Virus record (IMG/VR): IMGVR_UViG_3300032675_000152
Span: 1-21,643 of that record
Direction: 5' to 3' (one strand)
Length of the DNA: 21,643 nt
From: a virus
How positions within the stretch are numbered: position 1 is the first letter of the stretch; each line of letters starts with the position of its first letter. The position numbers were made by a program, and so were the translations under genes. This document shows positions 7,528 through 14,116 of the stretch, piece by piece. The notes under the pieces were generated by a model that was not told the origin of the DNA, searched no databases, and worked only from the letters and a program-made list of their open reading frames with translations.

Positions 7528-8562
7528 TTAATTATATACTTTTTTCTTTCTAAGCTCAATTTTTAATCTGTTCGATTGTCTAGCGTCTATAATACTCTTA
7601 ATAACAAATAGCTTGCCGTATTCTTGTACTGCACTAGCTACGTCTTTGTGCTTGTCTTGCCATACCGGAAAACTAACACTCCACCCGTATTCCAATGCCT
7701 TGTCTACTAGATTGGCGCCGGCCTTGTCGGCATCAGGTACAACAATAACTTCACGACCCAAGCTGTCGATAATGTCTGCTTGTATTTCACTACACTCATT
7801 GCCTAAGATAGCAACACCATCTACAGCCATGGCATCAAACGGGCCTTCGACTACAATAACAAATTTACTATCTCGATGTTGATTGTCTGTGTTGAATACA
7901 TAGTTACCTTCGTGACTGTTGTGGTACTTGGGCTTTACATCTTCTGCAAAGGTACGAGCTGTATAACCAATAATTTGATTTTTCCATGTAAATGGAACAA
8001 TCACACGTTTATTCATGTTATGTGCCGTATCGGGTGTCCAGTAGAAATGATATTTATTTAAATCTATTTTTCTATCGTTAACATATACCACAGCAGCCAC
8101 GAATTCTAGTGGCATGTTTGTAAAGTCTTGGAGCCGATACATTAAACCAAGTTCTTCTAAGTTACTAGCATCTGGCGGCAAAGGCCTTGCTTTAAACTTT
8201 ATTTCTTCTTGTTCAATTACTTCTACTAGTTGTTCGGGTGCTATCAAGTCCTTAACACGGATAGCATCAATGACCAAGCGTTGGACTGTGCCATCATCTG
8301 CACCTAACCATGACAATAGTTTGCGAAACTTATATGTTAAATGACGACCCGGGACATAGCTGGCCTTAAATTGGCAATTGAAGCAATGGTACGAGACACC
8401 ACCATCTGCGTTCATAACTAGACCGCCACGACCACGTGTGTCTGCCGATTCACCGTTGTGTTGACAGCAAACGCCGTTGAAACTTATCCAACCTGAGCTA
8501 GAGTTAGTTTTACGTTTATGCGGTAATATTTGGGTTACGGCGTCGCGAATAGAGTTTAACAT
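7528..8562 (-). CDS. 61: DNA primase, T4 gp61-like, zinc finger plus TOPRIM
   Basis: The 344-residue protein has an N-terminal zinc-binding site formed by C32, C33 or H35 with C60 and C63 (VCCQHNGE and YHCFNCQF). It has a TOPRIM core with VVEGPFDA near 237-244 and PDADKAG at 276-282, which supplies the DxD metal site. Length and order match T4 gp61. It would lay RNA primers for lagging-strand synthesis together with the gp41-like helicase encoded next. The ATG at 8562 lies only seven bases beyond a good -10 box and has no Shine-Dalgarno sequence, so the message may be nearly leaderless, or the promoter serves differently. Confidence 0.92.
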   Translation of the reverse strand: MLNSIRDAVTQILPHKRKTNSSSGWISFNGVCCQHNGESADTRGRGGLVMNADGGVSYHCFNCQFKASYVPGRHLTYKFRKLLSWLGADDGTVQRLVIDAIRVKDLIAPEQLVEVIEQEEIKFKARPLPPDASNLEELGLMYRLQDFTNMPLEFVAAVVYVNDRKIDLNKYHFYWTPDTAHNMNKRVIVPFTWKNQIIGYTARTFAEDVKPKYHNSHEGNYVFNTDNQHRDSKFVIVVEGPFDAMAVDGVAILGNECSEIQADIIDSLGREVIVVPDADKAGANLVDKALEYGWSVSFPVWQDKHKDVASAVQEYGKLFVIKSIIDARQSNRLKIELRKKKVYN

Positions 8563-8563
8563 T

Positions 8564-8578
8564 CTGTATAGTATACAG
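8564..8578. promoter_or_regulatory. Perfect 15-bp palindrome over the primase -10 box, possible operator
   Basis: CTGTATAGTATACAG is a perfect inverted repeat with one central base. It covers the -10 box and the predicted start of transcription, where a dimeric repressor or activator could act. The core contains AT-rich -10 sequence, so part of the symmetry could be accidental. Confidence 0.4.
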
Positions 8579-8598
8579 GATTGTTTGAGTTACGTCAA
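8570..8598 (-). promoter_or_regulatory. Sigma70-type promoter of the primase-helicase operon
   Basis: On the minus strand TTGACG is followed after exactly 17 bases by TATACT. The element lies between the end of the 151-residue gene and the primase ATG. Transcription would start at or within a base or two of that ATG. Confidence 0.65.
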
Positions 8599-8601
8599 CT
8601 G

Positions 8602-9057
8602 TTATGGGGTTGTAGAATAGTAGGCCGGAAGTACTTCTAGATCCAAAGGAACACCATAATTATCATCAATGTAAACTGGTGTTACGTGTGTGACATTACC
8701 AGTTGTTTTGCTGGTACTAAAGGTTAATTTGTAGAAACGGTTTTCCAAACTGTCTATAGTAGCACGATCTAGTGTGAAATTGCCTTGACCTAACATTATG
8801 TTTGCCCAAGTAACTGGATATGAGCTGATAGTTGTTTGATTGGTAGGATCTTGTATTTGTGCAGTCATTGTGGATCCAGTTAAATCAATGGATTTTTGGT
8901 CCTGATTACGGACTATAACTTGTACGGGATTGTCTATGCCTTGATAGACTTTAATTGGTCGTGAATACACTTGGCGATTCCTTGTTGTAAATATCGTAGG
9001 ATCAAAAACTTGGACTTCCGCGGTATTTGGGTAGATGTATGCTTTTACGGTGATCAT
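8602..9057 (-). CDS. Probable virion structural protein, beta-rich, late expressed
   Basis: The 151-residue protein has alternating hydrophobic/polar segments typical of beta-sandwich phage structural domains. The stretch from about 35 to 75 (VYQGIDNPVQVIVRN, then DLTGSTMTAQIQD) recalls the N-terminal domains of baseplate or tail-fibre accessory proteins such as BppU. It is driven by its own TATAAATA late promoter 22 bases upstream, with a weak AAGAG ribosome site. The assignment rests on fold-like pattern and promoter class, not on a recognised family signature. Confidence 0.5.
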   Translation of the reverse strand: MITVKAYIYPNTAEVQVFDPTIFTTRNRQVYSRPIKVYQGIDNPVQVIVRNQDQKSIDLTGSTMTAQIQDPTNQTTISSYPVTWANIMLGQGNFTLDRATIDSLENRFYKLTFSTSKTTGNVTHVTPVYIDDNYGVPLDLEVLPAYYSTTP

Positions 9058-9078
9058 AGTTTTAGGTCTCTTATTCTA

Positions 9079-9086
9079 TATTTATA
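9079..9086 (-). promoter_or_regulatory. T4-type late promoter box for the 151-residue structural gene
   Basis: The minus strand reads TATAAATA, the exact T4 late consensus. The predicted transcript start is near 9072, about 15 bases before the ATG at 9057. Confidence 0.72.
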
Positions 9087-9116
9087 CGTTATTCTTTTGA
9101 TTGGCTGTATCCAGAA

Positions 9117-9124
9117 TATAAATA
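9117..9124 (+). promoter_or_regulatory. T4-type late promoter box for the GIY-YIG gene and following gene
   Basis: The plus strand reads TATAAATA. With the minus-strand box at 9079-9086 it makes a back-to-back late promoter pair separated by 30 bases. A start near 9130 would transcribe the homing endonuclease and the 124-residue gene. Confidence 0.7.
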
Positions 9125-9150
9125 AACAAGCACAACAATTATTGGACACC

Positions 9151-9786
9151 GTGGAAGATTTAACTCAACAGATAACAAAATTTTATGTATATTCTTATGC
9201 ACGATCCTCTAACGGAACGCCGTACCATATCGGTAAGGGCTGTGGTTGGAGAATGTTTAGTAAACAACACTCAGTCACTGTCCCCAAAGATAGATCTAAA
9301 ATACAAATAATAGCAAAAAATCTATCGGAATCTGAGGCACACCAATTGGAGGCAAAATTAATTTCTATTTTTGGTCGTAAAGATTTAGGAACTGGAATTT
9401 TACATAACCGTAGCAATGGCGGAGAAGGATCTAGCGGAGCATATAGATCTGCCGAAACTCGTGCTAAAATTAGTGCTAGTAATACTGGTAAAAAATTACC
9501 AAACAGATCAGAAATACACCGCAAACGATTGTCAGACTCGCAAAAAGGTATTAAACGTTTGCCATTGTCTAAAGAACATAGAGATAAAATAGGGCAAGCA
9601 CATAAAGGGAAAACAATTACTAAAGAAACTACAGATAAATGGCGTAAATCAATGGAACTACGCAAACAATCCGGGGTTATTGATATCCGCAATATTAAAA
9701 AAGTAACTTGTCCGCATTGTAATAAAACCGGCGGTGGTGGTAATATGACCCGGTATCACTTTAATAATTGTAAGAATAATGAATAA
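9151..9786 (+). CDS. GIY-YIG homing endonuclease with NUMOD3 motifs
   Basis: The GIY-YIG nuclease core begins at KFYVYSYARSSNGTPYHIGKG. A conserved arginine (GCGWR), the catalytic-region glutamate (HQLEAKLISIFGR) and the common NGGEG turn follow. Next come repeated NUMOD3-type DNA-binding helices (SAETRAKISASNTGKK, then SKEHRDKIGQAHKGK). The C-terminus has a likely zinc finger, CPHC with H and C in YHFNNC. This is a Seg-like free-standing selfish nuclease. The frame is open upstream to 8971, but that part lies before the late promoter and overlaps another gene. I place the start at the GTG at 9151, which follows a weak GGA; a TTG at 9142 is the alternative. The stop overlaps the next ATG by eight bases. 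Confidence 0.88.
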   Translation: MEDLTQQITKFYVYSYARSSNGTPYHIGKGCGWRMFSKQHSVTVPKDRSKIQIIAKNLSESEAHQLEAKLISIFGRKDLGTGILHNRSNGGEGSSGAYRSAETRAKISASNTGKKLPNRSEIHRKRLSDSQKGIKRLPLSKEHRDKIGQAHKGKTITKETTDKWRKSMELRKQSGVIDIRNIKKVTCPHCNKTGGGGNMTRYHFNNCKNNE

Positions 9787-10153
9787 CGAACAGACATCAG
9801 TACTTAGCTCCTACCCTTTCCTTTCTCACGTTACCTACGGTGGCAATGATTACATCGGAATTATTCAAAATTCTGATGAAGTTATTACAACTCTATACGA
9901 CTTTGGACTCTTAAGAGGAGATGAAGTTAAGAAGGTATTCCTAAGTTTAGGGGAAACGTGGTGGTGGGAAAGTAATAGATTAATCCCAATTAATGTATTT
10001 CTTAAAGCCGATTGGTCTTTGTTTAAAACTTGTCTACGTACTATGAACAGTAAAGACGTTGAAATTAAAATGGGCCCTTATGTGAGCCTAAAAGAAATGG
10101 CTAGCAAACGAAGCAAGCGTAAGAGCATCACTCTTATACGAAAAGTAAGCTAA
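9779..10153 (+). CDS. Small conserved T4-like phage protein
   Basis: I recall this 124-residue protein (blocks PFLSHVTYGGNDYIGIIQN, ETWWWESNRLIPINVFLK and MNSKDVEIKMGP) from many T4-like cyanophages, without a known function. It has no catalytic motif. The basic tail (KRSKRKSITLIRK) could bind nucleic acid. It follows the homing endonuclease with an eight-base overlap and probably uses the same late transcript; only a weak ribosome site is visible. The likely ancestral arrangement had this gene directly behind the late promoter, with the endonuclease inserted later. Confidence 0.75.
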   Translation: MNNEQTSVLSSYPFLSHVTYGGNDYIGIIQNSDEVITTLYDFGLLRGDEVKKVFLSLGETWWWESNRLIPINVFLKADWSLFKTCLRTMNSKDVEIKMGPYVSLKEMASKRSKRKSITLIRKVS

Positions 10154-10193
10154 ATAAAGGTGTAGTTCGCGATATTGGCGTATTAAGCCAAAA

Positions 10194-10784
10194 TCACACG
10201 CTATAACGTTCCTGGTTGGATAAAAGATTCATATTAACTACTACCAGGTGTGCATAGGCCACAGAATGGCTACGTTTGAAAAAATAACTGTCATCCTCGG
10301 GACGTTCCCAAACTGATTCACCAACCTCTTTCCAAGTTCGACCTATTAGGTGTCGTTTTGCCGGACGTATTACTGCCAACAACATAGCCATACGCACAAT
10401 ACTATTAACTGCTTCTGGCATTTGTATTAGTGTTTTATAGTGATTACCAATGTGTATTAGTTTTCCACAGAACTCTGGATCATACAGTTTGTCCCATTTG
10501 GGTTCCTGTGCAATAAGTTCTTGTAAATGTTCTTCACTCTTTATCTGCGTATATAACGATACGTTCAAAAAGTCCAGTTTAGCATAGCCGCGATCTTCTG
10601 CCGACTCATGGTCAATGCTGGCAATACCAGTAAATGGATCAACAGGAATGTCTGTGGCATATACTCCTGTATTGTGTCGAATTAAACGACCATCACGCAG
10701 GATGCTCGCAGGTGTAGTTTTAAGCAATGCAAGTGCTCGATCTCTATCGGGGAAGTCAATATCAATGTCTGATTTAAATTTCAT
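10194..10784 (-). CDS. Mini Pol III alpha (DnaE)-motif protein
   Basis: At 196 residues this is far too short for a replicative polymerase, yet it carries DnaE-like blocks in the DnaE order. SDIDIDF at 5-11 (D8, D10) resembles the PDxDxDF aspartate pair. HNTGVY at 37-42 resembles HxxGVV. YAKLDFLNV at 68-76 resembles KFDFLGL, with D71 matching the third catalytic aspartate. AVIRPAK at 137-143 resembles ALxRPGP, and FKRSHSVAYAHL at 169-180 resembles FNKSHSAAYAL. From memory the family is widespread in T4-like cyanophages as an unknown protein. Polymerase activity is unproven; a palm-derived binding or regulatory protein is equally possible. The ATG overlaps the preceding stop (ATGA). It is the last gene of the 17548-10194 run. 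Confidence 0.7.
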   Translation of the reverse strand: MKFKSDIDIDFPDRDRALALLKTTPASILRDGRLIRHNTGVYATDIPVDPFTGIASIDHESAEDRGYAKLDFLNVSLYTQIKSEEHLQELIAQEPKWDKLYDPEFCGKLIHIGNHYKTLIQMPEAVNSIVRMAMLLAVIRPAKRHLIGRTWKEVGESVWERPEDDSYFFKRSHSVAYAHLVVVNMNLLSNQERYSV

Positions 10785-11473
10785 AGATTTGCTTTCTGCA
10801 ATATATCCTTAACCCACTCAGTGTCTGCTAGATAATCTTTAAATTTGCGTTGCCAGTGGTCGGGATCAATCCACGGCAGGATTATTTGAACTTGTTCATC
10901 ACCCAGGTTATCCAGGAACTCAACTCCCGATGTGCAGTTATAAACGACCCACGGGCTAATGCGACCGGTAGCAATATGATGCACCACACGATTGCTGTTA
11001 CCATACCTAAAATAGTCGCTAAATCCATTCCTAAGTTCCAAATGATCTTCTGCATACGTTTGCATTTCATTTAATGCTCTCTCCAATGCGTCCTGTACTG
11101 CTTCTCTACGTAACCACTCGTGCAAGTAGGTGACATAGAACTCGTCTTTACACCAGTGGTCAATTTTCTTGTTGTTTTTTAATAGCCAGTCTAAGAAAGC
11201 TGTGGGATTAATGCCACGTATACCTACCATATGACGACCCCACTTAACAAACGCACCATAGTATGGGCTAGTTACAAAGTTCTCGTAGCTCTTTAACTTG
11301 GCGCTACCCTGTGTCATTTCATAAAACTTTAGATATGCTTTAAGTCCTAATTGCACACCTACTTCTTTTTCTTGTTGCCAACGACGCTTTTGTTCACAGA
11401 GATGCACAGCCAACGTACTTTCCTTGGCAAATGTTTTTTCACAATACCGACACTTAAATGATGTTGCAGTCAT
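10781..11473 (-). CDS. Zinc-finger protein of T4-like phages
   Basis: The N-terminus FKCRYCEKTFAKESTLAVHLCEQKRR is a zinc-finger-like unit: C8, C11 and H24 are spaced as in C2H2 fingers, while the last ligand may be C26 rather than the usual histidine. The remaining 200 residues are aromatic-rich and helical, with GSAKLKSYENFVTSPYYGAF and WGRHMVGIRGINP blocks that I recall from cyanophage homologues of unknown role. It may be a late-transcription or replication accessory DNA-binding protein, but nothing fixes this. Its start overlaps the end of the SGNH-like gene by 20 bases, and its stop overlaps the next ATG. Confidence 0.7.
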   Translation of the reverse strand: MTATSFKCRYCEKTFAKESTLAVHLCEQKRRWQQEKEVGVQLGLKAYLKFYEMTQGSAKLKSYENFVTSPYYGAFVKWGRHMVGIRGINPTAFLDWLLKNNKKIDHWCKDEFYVTYLHEWLRREAVQDALERALNEMQTYAEDHLELRNGFSDYFRYGNSNRVVHHIATGRISPWVVYNCTSGVEFLDNLGDEQVQIILPWIDPDHWQRKFKDYLADTEWVKDILQKANL

Positions 11474-12191
11474 TGATATACTTTACAAGATACTCGTTAA
11501 GAACAGCATGTTCTCCTGCTTTTGGGTGACGCATATGGTCAGGAGTTGATTGAGGTCCAATAAAATTGCCACCAGTAGATGAAGCCTTAGCAACACCTTG
11601 TTCATGCTGGTACCCAACTGCACACCAACGGAACCCATCAATGATACAATCTGTACTGGACAATAAACTTAATCTAGGATTTTCCAGTAGATATCTATAA
11701 CTATCATCAGCCTGTTGATATACCAATACGCGATGTCCTCTAGACTTTAAGCTATCTATAGTTGACAGTATACGATACAGTAAATCTTCAGTTCTGTCAA
11801 TTAAGCTATAGGCTTCTACCATTAGTTTTTGTTTAACAAACTTTTCACTTTCTGTTTTGTTCCAGAAGTGATCGTAACGATTAGCAAATTCCTGATTTTG
11901 CGGATTACACCAGCGTCCTTCAAACGAGTCAGCTTCAGTTGCTGGATCCATACCAAGAATAGGTATTTCGCCACGGCTTATAAAAGTTAATCCTAATACA
12001 TACAAAGTAGGTTCTGTTGCTCTATAACTATGCTTTAGTGTAGTTCTAATTATTCTGCTGTTGGCGCTACCACCGATGGCCAAACTTTCTGCATGTGGAA
12101 TACCCAATCGGTTAGCCAAGTCTACATGTCCGTTGCCAATGGCATATCCTTCCATGTAACTACATCCATTGACAACTAGATTCTTGATCAT
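11454..12191 (-). CDS. SGNH-hydrolase-like protein
   Basis: The 245-residue protein opens with a hydrophobic strand and NGCSYMEG, where S11 takes the place of the GDSL nucleophile. A GGSANSR block near 40-46 fits the oxyanion glycine/asparagine motifs, and DHMRHPKAGEH near the C-terminus supplies the D-x-x-x-H catalytic pair. Such proteins hydrolyse esters or acetyl groups on sugars or lipids. A second SGNH-like gene lies 2 kb upstream in the same run, but the two share only the fold motifs. The ATG overlaps the preceding TGA. The substrate is unknown, and a non-catalytic GCSY variant cannot be excluded. Confidence 0.66.
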   Translation of the reverse strand: MIKNLVVNGCSYMEGYAIGNGHVDLANRLGIPHAESLAIGGSANSRIIRTTLKHSYRATEPTLYVLGLTFISRGEIPILGMDPATEADSFEGRWCNPQNQEFANRYDHFWNKTESEKFVKQKLMVEAYSLIDRTEDLLYRILSTIDSLKSRGHRVLVYQQADDSYRYLLENPRLSLLSSTDCIIDGFRWCAVGYQHEQGVAKASSTGGNFIGPQSTPDHMRHPKAGEHAVLNEYLVKYINDCNII

Positions 12192-12661
12192 GTTAGCTCT
12201 TTGATCTTTTTATCATCCCATCCTAGCTCTTTTGCATAGGCCTTGAGATCGTCTTTAGTATTAATTTGTGCTAATAGTTTAATTTCATCTTCTTTTAAAT
12301 CAGGTCGTAGTGCTTTTAAGAATTTAACAGCCGTATTGTCGCCGGCACCTTTTTTCTTTGGAGTAATCCATTGGTGATATTGATTGCCCATGCCCGGGCT
12401 CACTGTTGTTGCTAATAACCATTGTAGCTTTTTGTGTTTTGCAGCACTAATCTCAAAGAAGTTCTTATTTAAGTTTTCGTTACAGCTCATTAGATAGTAT
12501 GCTTGCAGGTCTACATTGCCGCCAACTGCACTACCCCAACGAATCATTAAGAAAGGAGCAAACTTCTTCTTTTCCTGTTCATCAAGACTATCGTAAAACT
12601 CTCTGTTCTTACGATCAAACTGTGCCATTTCGTTTTTAATATCTAATTTATCTACGGTCAT
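12188..12661 (-). CDS. Possible clamp-loader small subunit (T4 gp62-like)
   Basis: This 157-residue helical protein has the block FLMIRWGSAVGGNVDLQAYY, followed by LM...N..L..NFF, LQWLLATTVSPG and W. Its spacing resembles T4 gp62 (FMVENALSQ...VYAMN...FNYLMAAVPRGKR...W). gp62 anchors the gp44 ATPase ring to load the gp45 sliding clamp. The rest is Lys-rich with a C-terminal helical stretch (EDEIKLLAQINTKDD). The match is a pattern reading from memory, and no gp44 or gp45 gene is in the window. It starts at an ATG that lies inside the short gene ending at 12648, with no strong ribosome site. Confidence 0.42.
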   Translation of the reverse strand: MTVDKLDIKNEMAQFDRKNREFYDSLDEQEKKKFAPFLMIRWGSAVGGNVDLQAYYLMSCNENLNKNFFEISAAKHKKLQWLLATTVSPGMGNQYHQWITPKKKGAGDNTAVKFLKALRPDLKEDEIKLLAQINTKDDLKAYAKELGWDDKKIKELT

Positions 12662-12818
12662 ATTTTAACTTATAGTATACAACAATTTTATCTAACTGCT
12701 CTTGTAACTCTGGATTTGTTTTTGCACGTCTGTGTATGTCGCCCCAAAGGCTTGCATGTTTCATCTCTGCAATTAATTGATTATGTCCAAATTTATCTTC
12801 TGTTATACTGGATGCCAT
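12648..12818 (-). CDS. 56-residue protein sharing a C-terminal motif with its upstream neighbour
   Basis: A short frame fills the gap between two genes: ATG at 12818, 16 bases inside the upstream gene, and TAA at 12648, 14 bases inside the downstream one. The product MASSITEDKFGHNQLIAEMK... continues into WGDIHRRAKTNPELQEQLDK and ends LKYDRR. The part from W to the end aligns with WTEILQAAKTNPALQDAIER and LYELQKG in the 91-residue product encoded just upstream, so the two genes share a domain. The overlaps at both ends and the conserved motif support real coding. Function unknown. Confidence 0.75.
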   Translation of the reverse strand: MASSITEDKFGHNQLIAEMKHASLWGDIHRRAKTNPELQEQLDKIVVYYKLKYDRR

Positions 12819-13078
12819 GGTGGTGGATCTTCGCCCTTTTGCAATTCATATAGTATTATAACACGTTCTATAGCATCTTGTAAAGCAGGATTGGTCTTTG
12901 CGGCTTGAAGTATTTCAGTCCACATTTTCATACGTTCTATTGCTTCAGTTTTTTGTCTGTAATCATAATCCCAGCCAATTGCTATTCTATCACCGGGGTG
13001 GGCACCTGCTTCTCTAGCATAGGTTACGCCGTCTGCTCGTTCGTAGATGTAAGTAGCACCCGGTTTAAGGTTGCCCAT
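12803..13078 (-). CDS. Small conserved cyanophage-type protein
   Basis: The frame extends to 13144, but I choose the ATG at 13078. It follows the upstream TAA by one base, has AAGG at a suitable distance, and gives MGNLKPGATYIYERADG, the start I recall for T4-like cyanophage homologues. The 91-residue protein has a basic/aromatic N-terminal half (YAREAGAHPGDRIAIGWDYD) and a helical C-terminal half (MWTEILQAAKTNPALQDAI) repeated in the next gene. No enzymatic motif is present and the role is unknown. Confidence 0.75.
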   Translation of the reverse strand: MGNLKPGATYIYERADGVTYAREAGAHPGDRIAIGWDYDYRQKTEAIERMKMWTEILQAAKTNPALQDAIERVIILYELQKGEDPPPWHPV

Positions 13079-13079
13079 A

Positions 13080-13580
13080 TTACCAAACCTTACCGTAGTT
13101 AATGACCTCGCTTTGACGTGAGATATCTTTGATAAAATATGCACACATAGGTTTATCGCCTTCGGTCAACGGAACTGCCAATAACTGTCCTGGTTTAAGT
13201 TTGGGGAAATACCATTTAACATCTTGATAGATATCCACAATTTCCACAGGAGCAAACTCTGGGCGGAAACTACTCAATGGGTTAAATGTAAACACATTAA
13301 ATCCGCGATCATTGATACTGGTTAGCGGAACAACTTCTAAATCGCCAAAGTCTGGTTCGCCGATAAGTATTTGCCAATCCACTGGCATACGAATAACATT
13401 GTTACCAATTCGCAATACTAATGCAGGACTGTTAAACGATTCTAGAAAGATTAAAGGAATATAAAAATAGTCCGGTTCTTTGGGATCACTGTTGTCTAGT
13501 ACACAAAATCTAACTTCATCAATTTCCTCAGGGATTTGATCCATTTCGTATGCTGTATTATCTAGTGTTAATATTCTCAT
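13080..13580 (-). CDS. Conserved T4-like phage protein of unknown function
   Basis: The 166-residue protein is strand-rich with conserved-looking blocks: YIPLIFLESFNSPALVLRIG, then PLTSINDRGFNVFTFNPLS, DVKWYFPKLKPGQLLAVPL and ISRQSEV. I recall similar blocks in cyanophage proteins near replication genes, without a function. No nucleotide-binding or catalytic signature is visible. The ATG overlaps the PIG-L stop (ATGA), and the stop is one base from the next ATG, so it is coupled on both sides. Confidence 0.7.
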   Translation of the reverse strand: MRILTLDNTAYEMDQIPEEIDEVRFCVLDNSDPKEPDYFYIPLIFLESFNSPALVLRIGNNVIRMPVDWQILIGEPDFGDLEVVPLTSINDRGFNVFTFNPLSSFRPEFAPVEIVDIYQDVKWYFPKLKPGQLLAVPLTEGDKPMCAYFIKDISRQSEVINYGKVW

Positions 13581-14116
13581 TGGTTTTCTTTTAATATAAG
13601 TTCCGCTTCCGGTGTTACAATATATCTACCTATATTACGATCTTGGAAGCCTATGATAACTTCGCTGTGTAATGGTAGTTCGTCTGCTGCAACAGAATCT
13701 AAGACTGTGTACTCTGTATTATAATTGAAAGTACTTGCAAAGTAAACCTTTGGTGTATCAATTGAGTTGGCTACTTCACAAACAAACCTGTGATGTATAT
13801 GTCCATAGTCGCCATCTTGATTATGGGTTAATATCAAGTCTGCTCCCGAGCTGGCTGTTATCAGATCTGCAGAAGCTTTGGTAATATCAAAACTGATCTT
13901 TCCCCTAACCATGTCTAACCATGTGTCAGTATTGCCCAAAAACGCTGTAGGTATATTACGACGATTCCAATAGGCTTCTAGTTCTTGTCCACGTGGGTCT
14001 GTTGCGTGATAGGTCAAGTAAACAATGGTCCAGTTAAATTTTGGATGGGCTTCAATAAAGGGCCAAGCAAATATAACACAATCATCAGGATGGGCTACAA
14101 GTGCAACTGCTCGCAT
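13577..14116 (-). CDS. PIG-L/LmbE-type deacetylase
   Basis: The first 13 residues MRAVALVAHPDDC carry the AHPDD zinc motif (H9, D11/D12). The usual following glutamate is a cysteine here. HNQDGDYGHIHHR at 98-110 supplies the third ligand region (H106/H109). The family removes acetyl groups from N-acetylglucosamine-type substrates, and some phage members act on modified sugars or nucleosides. At 179 residues it is slightly short for the family. It overlaps the end of the SGNH-like gene by 22 bases and is coupled to the next gene. The pairing with SGNH-like proteins suggests sugar or acetyl metabolism, but the target is unknown. Confidence 0.82.
   Translation of the reverse strand: MRAVALVAHPDDCVIFAWPFIEAHPKFNWTIVYLTYHATDPRGQELEAYWNRRNIPTAFLGNTDTWLDMVRGKISFDITKASADLITASSGADLILTHNQDGDYGHIHHRFVCEVANSIDTPKVYFASTFNYNTEYTVLDSVAADELPLHSEVIIGFQDRNIGRYIVTPEAELILKENQ

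Noticed and set aside
8971-9150. N-terminal extension of the GIY-YIG reading frame
   Set aside because: It is antisense to the 151-residue structural gene, lies upstream of the late promoter, and its translation shows no family similarity before about residue 60.
10175-10191. Short hairpin (TTGGC/GCCAA) between two convergent gene ends
   Set aside because: The stem is only five pairs and there is no U-run on either strand, so a terminator is not supported.
12662-12690. TATACT/TATAAG sequence before the gp62-like gene as a promoter
   Set aside because: No acceptable -35 at 16-18 bases, and the sequence is coding for the 56-residue protein.
13079-13144. Upstream extension of the 91-residue gene
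   Set aside because: It lies inside the preceding gene, has no ribosome site, and the ATG at 13078 follows the stop closely and gives the conserved-looking N-terminus.
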